From Erythrobacter mangrovi (GTDB taxonomy: Bacteria; Pseudomonadota; Alphaproteobacteria; Sphingomonadales; Sphingomonadaceae): a DNA stretch of 64,000 nucleotides. The notes under the pieces are model-generated. The model saw nothing but the letters and a program-made list of their open reading frames with translations. It made no database searches and was not told the origin of the DNA. The position numbers were made by a program, and so were the translations under genes. This document shows positions 17,090 to 26,543 of this stretch, in pieces (the stretch's first letter is position 1; every line of letters starts with the position of its first letter). The stretch is taken from the NCBI RefSeq assembly GCF_013260645.1, contig NZ_CP053921.1, positions 2,653,289-2,717,288 on the forward strand. Reading direction: 5' to 3'.

Positions 17090-17554
17090 ATGGACGGGGT
17101 TGAACCCTATTGGATCTGGTTGCTCGTCGGCCTGGTGCTGGCGGGGCTGGAGATGGTGGTGCCTGGGGTCTACCTCATCTGGCTCGCCCTCGCGGCCTTC
17201 GTCGTCGCCGGGATGACCTTCATTTCGGCACCGGCGCTGGCAATGCAGGTCATCGCTTTCGTCTCGCTGGCGCTGATCTTCGCCTTTTCGGCCAAGCGCT
17301 GGCTGGGCGAGCGCCCGATCATCTCCTCCGACCCCTTGCTCAACAATCGCGTCGGCCGCCTGATCGGCGAAACCGCGGTGGTCACTGCTGCCATCGAAGG
17401 CGGTTCGGGGCGGGTGCGCGTCGGCGATAGCGAATGGATCGCGCGCGGACCCGATGTCGCCGCGGGCGAGCGGGTTCGCATCGCCGGGAGCAAAGGTTCC
17501 GAACTGCTGGTCGAACCGATCGCCCTGCTCGGCGAAGGCGGCGCGGAAAGCTAG
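17090..17554 (+). CDS. NfeD family membrane protein
   Basis: Product of 154 residues with three to four N-terminal membrane helices followed by a small C-terminal OB-like domain (about residues 80-150). This is the short NfeD type without the N-terminal ClpP-like protease. It works with the stomatin-like protein encoded directly upstream in membrane quality control, as inferred from the conserved pairing. Confidence 0.88.
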   Translation: MDGVEPYWIWLLVGLVLAGLEMVVPGVYLIWLALAAFVVAGMTFISAPALAMQVIAFVSLALIFAFSAKRWLGERPIISSDPLLNNRVGRLIGETAVVTAAIEGGSGRVRVGDSEWIARGPDVAAGERVRIAGSKGSELLVEPIALLGEGGAES

Positions 17555-17555
17555 C

Positions 17556-18506
17556 TCAGGCGCTCAGCCGGTCGGCGAAGCGGCCGTGCTTGCGATAGCG
17601 CACCATCCACTTGTCGAGGAACAGGCCGAGCGGCTTGGCGGTGATGCCCAGCTTGTCGAGGCCGGGCAGCTTGCCCGACGCGACATTGCCCGCCTTGAGC
17701 AGCGCCCACTGCTCCGATGACATCGGCGTCAGCGGCAGCGCAGCGAACAGCGCCGAAAGCGGATCGGGCACGGCGAGGAAAGTGCGCTTGCGGCCCTGCG
17801 CAGCGGCGATGCGGTGGTTGATGTCCATCATCGTCAGTACTTCGGGGCCGGCCAGCTCATAGGTTTTGCCGCCATGCGTGGCGCTGTCCTCAAGCGTGCG
17901 CGCTACCGCCTCGGCGACGTCATCGACGTAGACCGGCTGCATCTTCGCATCGGGCCCGAACACCGGCAGCACCGGCAGCGTCGCGATCAGCCCGGCGAAC
18001 ATGTTGAGGAAGCTGTCATCCTTGCCGAAGAGGACCGAGGGCCGCAGGATCGTCGCCTTGGGGAAAGCCGCGAGCACGCGCCGTTCGCCTTCCTGCTTGG
18101 CTGCGGCATAGGCGACCGGGTTTTCGGGGTCGCCCGCACCGCTGATCGCGCTGACATGGACGAAGGCCTGCGCGCCCTGCGCCTTGGCGATTTCGGCCAT
18201 CCAGCCCGGTGCCTCGCCCATCAGGCGGTGGAGGTCGCCCGCGAAATTGCCGACCAGATTGACCACCGCGTCGGCCCCGTGGAGGCAGCGCTCGAGGCTT
18301 TGCCGGTCGGTCGCGTTGCAGCGGGCGAACTGGATCTGCCCGAGATTGGCGAGCGGCTTGAGCTTGAATGCGCGTTCCGGGTTGCGGCTGGCGATGCGCA
18401 GGCGAGCACCCCGCTCTAGCAGGGCCTGCGCCACATATTGCCCGATGAAGCCGCTGCCGCCCATCAGCACCACCAGCTTGCCGTTCAATGCACTGCCATT
18501 TGCCAT
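17556..18506 (-). CDS. NDUFA9-like NAD(P)-binding protein (atypical SDR)
   Basis: Product of 316 residues with the Rossmann motif GGSGFIGQYVAQALLERGARLRI near the N-terminus and the segment HVSAISG. The catalytic Tyr-Lys pair of active SDRs is replaced (AYAAAKQEGE keeps Y and K in an extended form). Close relatives are annotated as complex I NDUFA9 subunit family in alphaproteobacteria. It is convergent with nfeD, two bases apart. Role: complex I assembly or stability by family, not shown here. Confidence 0.85.
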   Translation of the reverse strand: MANGSALNGKLVVLMGGSGFIGQYVAQALLERGARLRIASRNPERAFKLKPLANLGQIQFARCNATDRQSLERCLHGADAVVNLVGNFAGDLHRLMGEAPGWMAEIAKAQGAQAFVHVSAISGAGDPENPVAYAAAKQEGERRVLAAFPKATILRPSVLFGKDDSFLNMFAGLIATLPVLPVFGPDAKMQPVYVDDVAEAVARTLEDSATHGGKTYELAGPEVLTMMDINHRIAAAQGRKRTFLAVPDPLSALFAALPLTPMSSEQWALLKAGNVASGKLPGLDKLGITAKPLGLFLDKWMVRYRKHGRFADRLSA

Positions 18507-18678
18507 CGAGTTCGCCCGTATCCTTGCGCGTGGAATCGTCGCTGCGCCCCTAGCGCCAACGGCTTGTCACCCGCAAGCGTTCCGGGCGCACCGATTGCGG
18601 TTGACAAGAATCGCGCCACTTCGCTAGGGGCGCGCTCCTACCCGGCCCGGACGAGAATGCTCCGCGGCTAGCATGTGT

Positions 18679-18765
18679 GCCCAGATGGCGGAATTGGTAG
18701 ACGCACCGTCTTCAGGTGGCGGCGCTCGCAAGGGCGTGGAGGTTCGAGTCCTCTTCTGGGCACCA
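18679..18765 (+). tRNA. tRNA-Leu (anticodon CAG)
   Basis: Acceptor arms GCCCAGA (18679-18685) and TCTGGGC (18755-18761) pair; discriminator A and encoded CCA follow. The anticodon stem CCGTC/GGCGG encloses the loop TTCAGGT, giving anticodon CAG for the CUG codon. A long variable arm and GGTTCGAGTCC T-arm fit a class II leucine tRNA. Its 3' end is the integration target of the element that follows. Confidence 0.97.
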
Positions 18766-18768
18766 TTT
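18741..18768 (+). other. attL: tRNA-Leu 3' end used as integration site
   Basis: The T-arm, acceptor 3' strand and CCATTT at 18741-18768 recur at 46169-46195 with one base missing. The integrase gene begins 175 bases to the right. This is the normal layout for a tyrosine-integrase element that rebuilds the tRNA 3' end from its own copy. Confidence 0.9.
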
Positions 18769-18879
18769 GTTCTCATCAGAACGTTCCAAAACATTGCAGA
18801 AATGGCGGAATTCTGCCATTCTTGGCCTCTAGCGCAGAAAGCGAGGTCTTGTTTTGTTCCGCTTTGTTCCAACGTCTCT

Positions 18880-18940
18880 GGGGGCCTCGGCTGGGGGCTC
18901 CAGCTCAAAAGGCCCCAACTTTCAAAAAAGTGAGGCCCCC
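18880..18940. repeat. Repeated GGGGGCCTC motifs at the left end of the element
   Basis: GGGGGCCTC at 18880-18888 and its inverted form GTGAGGCCCCC at 18930-18940 lie between attL and the integrase start. The same 11 bases occur inverted at 46109-46119 near attR. Short repeats at both ends of an element in this position are what integrase arm-type binding sites look like. A pair of TTTGTTCC boxes sits at about 18853-18870. Confidence 0.5.
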
Positions 18941-18942
18941 AA

Positions 18943-20145
18943 ATGAGCCTCAATGTGCAGGAAATCAAAGGCTTCCGGGCTGCCGACAAGTCGTACAAGA
19001 AATACGACTCGCGGGGGTTACTGCTTCTGGTGAAGCCGAACGGCTCCAAGCTCTGGTATTTCAAGTACCGCTTTGGCGGGAAGGAAAAGAAGCTACCCAT
19101 CGGCGCGTTCCCAGAGGTCAGCTTGTCGCAGGCGCGCCAGCTTCGCGACCGGGCACGGCTCAAGGTTTCCGATGGCATCGATCCGATGCTGGAGCGGAAG
19201 CGCAAGAAGGCCAGGATCAAGCTAGGTGCGGAGAACACCTTCGAGGTTATCGCCAACAAGTACATCGACGAGAAGATGGTGCCCGAAGGCAGGGCGGAAG
19301 CCACGCTGCGCAAGGCGCGCTGGTTCCTCGAACTGCTCAAGCCTGCAATCGGCAATATGTCAATCAACGACGTCGACCCACAATTGATGCTGGCAGCGCT
19401 CAAAAAACTCGAAGCCAAAGGCAATCTCGAAACCGCGAAGAAGTGCCGCTCCTTCGCAAGCCGGGTGTTCCGGTACGGGGCTGCGCTTGGCCAGTGCCAA
19501 ACCGATCCAACGTCGATCTTGCAGGGCGCATTGGTCACACCAAGGGCGCGGCACTACGCGGCGATCCTTGAGCCTGAGAAGTTGGGCGGGCTGCTTCGCG
19601 CTATCGATGACTTCGAATGCTACCCCGCCACGAAGTTCGCGTTGAAGATCGCACCCCATGTCTTTGTGCGACCCGGTGAGCTTCGCCATGGCGAGTGGAA
19701 TGAGATCGATTGGGACAAGGCCACCTGGACAATTCCGGAAGGCAAGATGAAGGCGCGCCGGACCCATGTTGTGCCTCTATCGCGCCAGGTAATGGACCTG
19801 TTTCGAGAGCTAAAATCGATTACCGGTAGCAAGGGCTACATTTTCCCGGCGTTCCATACGGGCCAGCGCCCAATGAGCGAGAATACGATCAATGCGGCAT
19901 TCCGTCGCATGGGTTTCACCAAAGACGAAGTGACAGCGCATGGCCTGCGCTCAACGGCCTCGACCATGCTCAACGAGAGCGGGCTCTGGCATCCCGACGC
20001 CATCGAGCGCGCTCTCGCCCATGGCGACAGCAACGCTATTCGCGGCGTCTACAATCGGGGGAACTACTGGGATGAACGCGTAAAGATGGCGCAATGGTGG
20101 AGCGATTATCTTGATGAGCTTCGACTCTGCCAAGCGAGCCGCTGA
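18943..20145 (+). CDS. int: Tyrosine-type site-specific integrase
   Basis: Product of 400 residues: N-terminal DUF4102 arm-binding domain (about 1-85), SAM-like core-binding domain (about 105-190) and catalytic domain with the first Arg in VRPGELRHGEW, HGLRSTAS as H-x-x-R, and a Tyr in VYNRGNYW. Full length for P4-type tRNA integrases. Next to tRNA-Leu and reading away from it, as usual for such elements. It would catalyse integration and excision at the tRNA 3' end. Confidence 0.95.
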   Translation: MSLNVQEIKGFRAADKSYKKYDSRGLLLLVKPNGSKLWYFKYRFGGKEKKLPIGAFPEVSLSQARQLRDRARLKVSDGIDPMLERKRKKARIKLGAENTFEVIANKYIDEKMVPEGRAEATLRKARWFLELLKPAIGNMSINDVDPQLMLAALKKLEAKGNLETAKKCRSFASRVFRYGAALGQCQTDPTSILQGALVTPRARHYAAILEPEKLGGLLRAIDDFECYPATKFALKIAPHVFVRPGELRHGEWNEIDWDKATWTIPEGKMKARRTHVVPLSRQVMDLFRELKSITGSKGYIFPAFHTGQRPMSENTINAAFRRMGFTKDEVTAHGLRSTASTMLNESGLWHPDAIERALAHGDSNAIRGVYNRGNYWDERVKMAQWWSDYLDELRLCQASR

Positions 20146-20467
20146 CCGTAATGTGATACAGGGGCTAATTTGCGCCCCGATTTCGGCCTTTCCGCCTAGT
20201 TCGGCAACAGCCCGAAAACTGCCTTTCGTTCATGCAGCTCTGAGTAGCAGCTCGAATGGTAGGCATTGGGACTTTGCAGTCAGGCAGCTTTGCGTTGCGC
20301 CCAGCGAGGAAGCAGATCTAGCTGAGACTGCAGTAGAACCGGCAATAGTGTTGCGGAAATTTTAGTGTTGCGGAAATTTTTTCGCAGATCGGGCCCTTTC
20401 AACGCATTCTGGACGTTCGATCTGCCCGCCCCCTTCAGGCTCCTTTGTCTGACCGAGCGAGCGGGGA
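20146..20467. other. Intergenic stretch between convergent genes, with a tandem repeat
   Basis: No gene is called here; a short forward frame over the integrase end has no protein-like pattern. At 20346-20380 a 17-base unit (TAGTGTTGCGGAAATTT) is present twice in tandem, directly followed by a T run. The stretch lies between the 3' ends of the integrase and the helicase-nuclease gene, so it probably holds their terminators. Confidence 0.5.
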
Positions 20468-23400
20468 TCAGGCTTCGATCAGGCGCAGGACGATTTGCTC
20501 GATCGTTTGTGAATCAAGGCCCTGCTGCGGTCCGTCTTCGGTGATTATGAGGCGACCATCCGGATGATTGTCCGAATAGGTGGTAAACCCGTTTTCCTTG
20601 TACAGGTCCTGCTTACGGGCCCAGCGCTTTCGGTACTGCTCGTCAGAGAGCATGCCGCAATGTTCCCAATACCAGCTCTTACCGTTCGCCTCGATCAAGA
20701 AGTCTGCCCAGCGGCCCCTGCCGTCATCGAACGGCAGCCGCGGTTCGACCTGATATGAAAGCCGCCCTTCCTTCTCAAATCCAAAAAGAATGTTCGCGAT
20801 TGCGAGCTCGTTCTTCGAGCTGACCATCTCGCCGCGCAGCGTACGATGGATGAGCCTTTCTTCCAGAAAGGTTCTCTGTGACCCGCTCAGGCTTCGCGGC
20901 AGTTCGGGAGGTAGCCTGACGGGCTCAGGCCGAGTCGTGCGCAGCAGGTTCGTGAACCGCGCTGCAATGTCGGAATAGACATACTGCCGGAGCGACAGGA
21001 AGGTGTCGAACGGCCCCTGATGCAGAATCCAGATGCGCTTCTTCTGCCGCGTCAGCGCCGTGTAAAGCATCTCGCGCGAGACGAGGCGGCTGTGTGCGGG
21101 CAGGACAAGAATGACGCTGCCAAACTCGCTGCCTTGCGCCTTGTGCACCGTGATGGCGTAGGCGAGTTCGAGATAGGGGCTGCCATCTTCCGAGAACGCC
21201 GATCGCTTGAAGGAAAAGCTTCTGTCCGCCCGGCCCGAGAGTTCGAGATGCGTATAGCCCGGCTGGCTCTTCCCGAACCTCATCTGCCCAGTGATCATAC
21301 CGATTTCACCGTTCGCAATGTATTCCGGATCGCCACTTCCTCCGGGATTATAGATGTAGGGCTTGCGCCGGTGATTGCGCACGCAGATCACTTTGTCGCC
21401 ATAGACGATCTGTTCCGCCCCGCGCGGCTCCGTAAAACGCATCCAGTCCCTGTAGCGCGGCACGCGCGCCGAGCCGACAGCGGTTTCCAACCGCTTATGG
21501 CGCAGCCGTTCCTTGATCCGGCGGTTGATGAAGGTCGAGCCGCCGGGCGTGTTGCGATTGACGCTGAGGATTTGCCAGCCTTCCGCCTTGTCAGCGCATC
21601 CCTTGTTGAAGTTCAGATAGCCCTTGCCGTTGCGCTCTGCGCCAAGAGATTCTTCGAGTTTGTCGATCAGCTCGTCCGGTTTTGCGCCCAGCTCTTCGGC
21701 GATGACGCTCTCGATCAGGCCAGACAGATCAGTAACCGTATCCCAGCGTCTATACGTTACGGTCTCATCGTCCTCGCCTTGAAGCGCCTTCATGATGATT
21801 TCATCTTCGCCCGGCGGCAATTGTCGGCCTGAGAAGATTGCCGCGAGCTGCACGTCCGAACGCGCCAGTGCCGGGGTTGGATCTTCGCTGTCGGTGTCTG
21901 CCTGCCGGCGCGGTGTCGTCAACTCACCTACGCCCTGGCTGTCATGCGAGCGCTTCAGATATTCGATGATGTCCACAAACGGACAGCCCGCGCCGATCGG
22001 GGGAAGCTGATACGGATCCCCGACCAGGATCAGGCGGCAGTTTTGCGGTATCGCCTCAATGATCGCCGCGAGCATGTCTTCGGTCAGCATCGAAGATTCA
22101 TCGATGATGCAGGTAGTGGCTTCGACTTTCGGGGCTTCGGGATCGATGAAATATCGCCCCGTGTCCGGGTCGTAACGGTGCGGGAGCAGGAACTGCGCGA
22201 CCGTCTGCACATTGCCCTGCTGTCCGGTTTCCTTGCCAAGTCGCACGCGCGCCTTACCCGTCGGTGCGAGCAACCGGACCCTGCTGCCGACGATATCCGT
22301 AAGGCCAAGCAGGAGTTGCAGCACGCTCGTTTTTCCGGTTCCGGCGGGGCCGATCAGGACACTGATACGGCTCGCGCCAAGACGTGAAAGTGCGGCGGCC
22401 TTTTCATCCCGCGCCCGGCTTTCGTCCAGATCGGTTGCCGGAAAGGCTTTGAACTTGTCATCCACCAGCTTGCGCCAATCGATTTGCACCGCGGCATCCT
22501 TCGCCTTGAGCCGCTCGTCTACAGCCTTGCTGATGATTTTCCCGCTCGTGAAATACCTGTCCAGCTGGAGAGTAAGCTTTTCGTCTTCGCCTTGCACATC
22601 GACCTTCGGGGCAAAGTCATCCCGGCAAAGATCGACAATGTCGGCGTCGAGCGGCAATGGATGCACGGTTGTCAGTGCCGCCGCAGCCTCGCCGAGTTGC
22701 GCGATCGGCAAAAGCGTATGGCCCTGATCCGTGCTGTCTTCGAGGATCCTGATCGATGCCGCGCGAAGCCTGAACTCATTGTCGTATTCGGCGAGACTCT
22801 TGCTGCATGACGCCGGAAGGGGATGAGCGCTGGCGACTTCCTTGCCGGGGTAAATGCCCCGATCCACCGTTCCGAATGAAATCGCGTCGGGGGCCGTGCG
22901 GTCATCCTCATAAAGAAGGAACGGGTTCTTGAGCGTTTCATCGGCGCCCAACCGGAGAGCCCGAACGGCTTGATCCTTGGTTAGTTCAAGGCGCGATAAG
23001 AGCCTGAGCCGATCCATTTCCGGAATCTTGTCCCGCAGCTTGGCCCAGCGCTTCTTCATCATGCCGGTAATGTCAGGAGCCCCAACAGGCGCGCTTCGCT
23101 TGTCCGTCATGATGGCGTCGATCGCGGGCCACGGGTCCATATTCTCTTCGAGCTCGTCGGCGAGCGCCATCGCGAACAACGTGCCGTTAAAGCCGTCGTG
23201 CAGCGCTGACAGCACGACACCAAGTCCCGGTGCCGGGCCTTGCATCGCCCAAAGCCTTCCGAGCCGCTCATCGATCCAGGCGATGTACCGGTCCCACGGC
23301 CCGCTGAGGATTTCAGAAGTACGTTCGAGCGCGCCGCGCGCCGCAATCAGAGACGCCGCCGCCGCGCCATGCCAGACATGTTCGCTGCCATAGGAGAATT

Positions 23401-24226
23401 GTGCCCTGGCATCATCGGGCACGAACGCAACGAAGTCAGCGGCATCGCGATCCTGCCGCTTCTCAAGTTCGGCAAGCACGGCCTGATAAGGCATCACGAA
23501 GCCTCCGGTAACGCCGCCGCCCTGTTTGGCAGGACGCAGCGAATGCTGGAGGGGGCGCTCCCAAACCATCGCCCGTAATGGCGACTCATGGCCTTCTTTG
23601 TAGGGATATTCGGTCAAATCGTGCTTTTTGTGCAGTAGCGCGGCACCAAGCAGGACGCGGCGCTCATCATCGCACAGTGGCGTGCGCGTCGCATAGAAGA
23701 GCACGAGGCTTTCATTTTCGATCAGCGGTGCTGCGAAGGCGTTCAGTAACGCTTCCTGATTGTCAAAACCCTGAATCCAGCTAGTATCTTCCAGCCAGTT
23801 CGGTGAGGAGGGTTCTCTTTCCCGCGATGCATCAAGCTCAAGATTTTCCGCAATCTCAAAACCGCTGTCTTTCAGCATCCAGCGGTAGGGTATCGAGACC
23901 GCGCCCCAAGCCGGTACGCGGACTGTTTGCTTGAGGATGTGGGTGTGATCCGGACTCCACTTCGAGTAGGCCATCACACTGTCGAAGCTGTGCGCATTCG
24001 CACTCATGAAGCTCGCGCTTGAGCGCAGGCACGGCGGTCTCTCGTCCGGCGCCAGGTCGTCGAACGCCTCGTCGTGCAAACGCGCTTCGAGGACATCGTC
24101 CCGATTTTCGGCGATCAGTTTGAGGGCAAGGCAGGAGCTGTTTGCGTTCGGGTCGTGGCAAACATAACCGTCCCAGGCCCGGTCATGCCAGGGAACACGG
24201 ATCGACAAATTCCTTGTGATGCCCAT
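20468..24226 (-). CDS. RecD-like superfamily 1 helicase with C-terminal nuclease-like domain
   Basis: Very large protein (1252 residues from ATG 24226, which has AAGGAAG in front; upstream in-frame starts lack a site). Residues 8-35 hold an unusual motif, RVPWHD-x-x-WDGYVCHDP-x-x-x-SSC. Up to about 600 there is no domain I can name. Then a RecD-type helicase: GPAGTGKT at 626-633, IDES at 708-711, GDPYQLPP at about 736-743, VHKAQGSE at 1027-1034. The last 110 residues look like a PD-(D/E)XK or Vsr-like nuclease: E1140, D1175 in ADFLIE, E1188 in YWEH. Possible anti-phage effector; function unproven. Confidence 0.8.
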   Translation of the reverse strand: MGITRNLSIRVPWHDRAWDGYVCHDPNANSSCLALKLIAENRDDVLEARLHDEAFDDLAPDERPPCLRSSASFMSANAHSFDSVMAYSKWSPDHTHILKQTVRVPAWGAVSIPYRWMLKDSGFEIAENLELDASREREPSSPNWLEDTSWIQGFDNQEALLNAFAAPLIENESLVLFYATRTPLCDDERRVLLGAALLHKKHDLTEYPYKEGHESPLRAMVWERPLQHSLRPAKQGGGVTGGFVMPYQAVLAELEKRQDRDAADFVAFVPDDARAQFSYGSEHVWHGAAAASLIAARGALERTSEILSGPWDRYIAWIDERLGRLWAMQGPAPGLGVVLSALHDGFNGTLFAMALADELEENMDPWPAIDAIMTDKRSAPVGAPDITGMMKKRWAKLRDKIPEMDRLRLLSRLELTKDQAVRALRLGADETLKNPFLLYEDDRTAPDAISFGTVDRGIYPGKEVASAHPLPASCSKSLAEYDNEFRLRAASIRILEDSTDQGHTLLPIAQLGEAAAALTTVHPLPLDADIVDLCRDDFAPKVDVQGEDEKLTLQLDRYFTSGKIISKAVDERLKAKDAAVQIDWRKLVDDKFKAFPATDLDESRARDEKAAALSRLGASRISVLIGPAGTGKTSVLQLLLGLTDIVGSRVRLLAPTGKARVRLGKETGQQGNVQTVAQFLLPHRYDPDTGRYFIDPEAPKVEATTCIIDESSMLTEDMLAAIIEAIPQNCRLILVGDPYQLPPIGAGCPFVDIIEYLKRSHDSQGVGELTTPRRQADTDSEDPTPALARSDVQLAAIFSGRQLPPGEDEIIMKALQGEDDETVTYRRWDTVTDLSGLIESVIAEELGAKPDELIDKLEESLGAERNGKGYLNFNKGCADKAEGWQILSVNRNTPGGSTFINRRIKERLRHKRLETAVGSARVPRYRDWMRFTEPRGAEQIVYGDKVICVRNHRRKPYIYNPGGSGDPEYIANGEIGMITGQMRFGKSQPGYTHLELSGRADRSFSFKRSAFSEDGSPYLELAYAITVHKAQGSEFGSVILVLPAHSRLVSREMLYTALTRQKKRIWILHQGPFDTFLSLRQYVYSDIAARFTNLLRTTRPEPVRLPPELPRSLSGSQRTFLEERLIHRTLRGEMVSSKNELAIANILFGFEKEGRLSYQVEPRLPFDDGRGRWADFLIEANGKSWYWEHCGMLSDEQYRKRWARKQDLYKENGFTTYSDNHPDGRLIITEDGPQQGLDSQTIEQIVLRLIEA

Positions 24227-24675
24227 TGCTGCTTCCTTGGCCCTCCCGTTCTTGAGCACCGAGCATAGACTGGCAGTTCCGCTTGAGGAAACGAAGACTT
24301 CCATTCCTAGAATTTGAGCTACCATTTCATTGTTTTATGCCACTGACACCACCGCATTTCGCCAACGTTGAAACATTGTCAGTATGCTTTTGAGAGAGCG
24401 GGTTGACGATTGAATGAATTAAATCGTGAGATAAAGCAATGAAACAGCAACTCAATTACTTGAATGAGCTATAGTAAATTACGGTATAATACTCTTCGAT
24501 ACTGTTAAGAGGCATCCTCGACGACCCCGCCGACCGGTCATGAACGGTTTGGATTGGATCGTGGGTTGCCGTGTGGCAAACACAGACTGCGAGCGGCAGC
24601 TATGGCCAGCTCGCTCCTCGAAATTCGGAAGGCAGGAAGTGGCCCAATTTTTATCATCCGCCCGAAGGCCGGGCG
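24227..24675. other. AT-rich upstream region of the helicase gene
   Basis: About 450 bases without a supported gene. An inverted repeat CTGACA (24343-24348) / TGTCAG (24377-24382) flanks a perfect CAACGTTG palindrome at 24363-24370, about 120-155 bases upstream of the helicase start; this could be a regulator site. The AT-rich part from 24395 to 24500 differs clearly from flanking coding DNA. Confidence 0.4.
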
Positions 24676-24900
24676 CTAAGCGCCCGGCTCCTTCTTCTCG
24701 TCGTCCAGCGGCGTGCGCAGGACGATCCGGCCATTGATTGGCACCACTTCCAGCTGAAGCGATAGGCCTTTGCGGTCACGGTGGAACCATGCTGCTCCGA
24801 TCCGGGTCCAGAAACCCTTGTCGCCCTTGTTGGCGACGTGCCAAGCGAGGAAGTCCGGCGGATTGGTCTCCTGCGCGGGTGCGGTATTGCTGCGTGCCAT
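24676..24900 (-). CDS. Small conserved protein of mobile elements
   Basis: Product of 74 residues starting MARSNTAPAQ, preceded by AAGGAAAT. The body HVANKGDKGFWTRIGAAWFHRDRKGLSLQLEVVP-type sequence, with GRIVLR near the end, is a small beta-rich protein often met in alphaproteobacterial plasmids and islands. No catalytic motif is visible and function is unknown. Start at ATG 24900 is fixed by the ribosome-binding site. Confidence 0.75.
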   Translation of the reverse strand: MARSNTAPAQETNPPDFLAWHVANKGDKGFWTRIGAAWFHRDRKGLSLQLEVVPINGRIVLRTPLDDEKKEPGA

Positions 24901-25103
24901 GATGATTTCCTTTCGTGTCTGGTGGCTCGTTGCACCAAACGGGAAGGCCGGACGGCCAAGGGCAGGATTCATGTCCAACACGGGTGAGCGGAGCGAACTG
25001 GCGCGGGCCGGGCATTGAAGACTGACCGCGTGCGGGCAGTAAGGGTGCTCAAAACGAGACCGAAACGACGCGGAGGAAATCCATCGCTTGCGGCATAGCG
25101 TGA

Positions 25104-26015
25104 TCAGGACACCTCGTAGGACTTTTCCAGCAGCGGCTTGGCCTTCTCGAAATCGGCGGAACTCTGGATCGTGATCTCAAGATCGCCAGTGCCGAAATGA
25201 CCGATACCGCGCACGTCACGCGTGAAGCCCTGCTCAAGCACGACAGAGTCGGGATCAACCTTGACATAGACCAGCAGCTTCTTGGCCTGGTTGCGGAACT
25301 CAAGGCTGGCGAAGTTCTTGATGCGCCGAAAGGCCACATAATATGCGGTCGTCTTGGTTTCGACGTCGTCGCCAAGTGCCAGCATGAAGTCTGACATCAG
25401 GTGGTAGAGGTCGGTCAAAGCCTGGGGAGCCTCCGCCATCTGATCCTCGATAGTTTTGTAGTTTGGCTTGGCGCCAGTTGGCGAAGCGGGCACAGCGACT
25501 GAAGTCGGCCCCTTCGCGCTAGCCGACGTAAGTTGTTCCAGTAGCAAAAGGTCTCCTTCGAATTTTCGGTAGCGGATGAGCGAAATATTGCGGTTCATCT
25601 GCTTGACCGCGTGCTCGTCATACTTCCCGAAATCTCCGGCAATGCAGATCAGGCGCGGCCCGGACCAATCGACGGCTTTGGCTGCGTCTTTGCCGAGCTT
25701 CTCCAGCACAAGCCATTCAAAGTCCTTGCGGTGTCCCATCAGCCAGTCGAGGTAGAACAGGCCCTGGTTGATCACGTTTTCGTTTGATGAACGCTTGTAC
25801 TCGATCACCACCGGGCTGTTGTTCTCGTCGATCCCGAGACTGTCCATCCGACCGCCCTCGTTGGTGATGAACTCGCTCGCAAGAAAACGAACACCGAGAA
25901 GGCTCTCAAGATTGGCTTCGAACAAAGTCTGCAGCGACTTCTCCAGTGCAACCGCTCCGCCGGACAACTCGGCAACGCCGCCCTGAGCCATTCGGTAAAG
26001 TTTAATGTCGCTCAT
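25104..26015 (-). CDS. DUF5655/NucS-like PD-(D/E)XK nuclease
   Basis: Product of 303 residues from ATG 26015. The N-terminal half has a restriction-endonuclease-like core: a helix with FEANLESLLGVRFLASEF, then D58 in GRMDSLGID and E72-x-K74 in VIEYKRS, the usual D...ExK triad. The C-terminal part (about 190-303, with VYVKVDPDSV) fits DUF5655. Such proteins are common in defence islands. Same strand as the helicase-nuclease, but a 1 kb gap with a small gene in between makes a joint transcript uncertain. Confidence 0.82.
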   Translation of the reverse strand: MSDIKLYRMAQGGVAELSGGAVALEKSLQTLFEANLESLLGVRFLASEFITNEGGRMDSLGIDENNSPVVIEYKRSSNENVINQGLFYLDWLMGHRKDFEWLVLEKLGKDAAKAVDWSGPRLICIAGDFGKYDEHAVKQMNRNISLIRYRKFEGDLLLLEQLTSASAKGPTSVAVPASPTGAKPNYKTIEDQMAEAPQALTDLYHLMSDFMLALGDDVETKTTAYYVAFRRIKNFASLEFRNQAKKLLVYVKVDPDSVVLEQGFTRDVRGIGHFGTGDLEITIQSSADFEKAKPLLEKSYEVS

Positions 26016-26287
26016 ATCGGCTCTTACCTCGGCATCTTGTAGCGGGCGGTTATTAAGTGCTTGTAGTCGCCGGATCGACAGCGTCGCAATTGCAATATGT
26101 TCGATCGATCCTCTTGGTCGAACACAGTGCAAAGGAAGGTCTCTACGGCCATCCCAAAGGATCGCCTTGCGATCAAGAAGGAACGGCACCCTTGGAACGG
26201 CGCGAAGCCGACGGAGGTCCTGCGCGCGCGGTCAGTGCGCCAGCGGGCCTCCGGCAATGAGAGAGGCAAGAGTGCCTGCGGGTTAGC

Positions 26288-26452
26288 TCAAGGATGCCGC
26301 GCCCTCAGGAGCGCAGAATGCGCGGGACAGAGCGCGTCCACCAGATTTTCCCGCTCCGCTTCAAACCGCTCCTGATCGTCACCCGAACGGGCCGGGACTA
26401 CAGGCCCGGTCCGCGTCAGCGGATAGAGCAGGTCGCCCGGCAGGGCAGCCAC
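26288..26452 (-). pseudogene. Possible C-terminal gene fragment
   Basis: A reverse-strand frame of 54 codons (GTG at 26452 to TGA at 26288) reads as normal protein, with segments such as LPGDLLYPLTR and DDQERFEAERENLVDAL. The codon before the GTG region is interrupted by a stop a few codons upstream and there is no ribosome-binding site. This suggests the tail of a lost gene. The rest of 26016-26543 has nothing I recognise. Confidence 0.3.
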
Positions 26453-26543
26453 CCAAGACCTTCACCACTCTCAAAACCACAGTTTGAAGTTGTTCACACC
26501 AAAAAACTTGCACAGCTTCGCAGTCTGGCATAATGGCACGTTC

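Noticed and set aside
20111..20365. Forward frame of 84 codons after the integrase
   Set aside because: Overlaps the integrase end, has no ribosome-binding site and runs into a tandem repeat.
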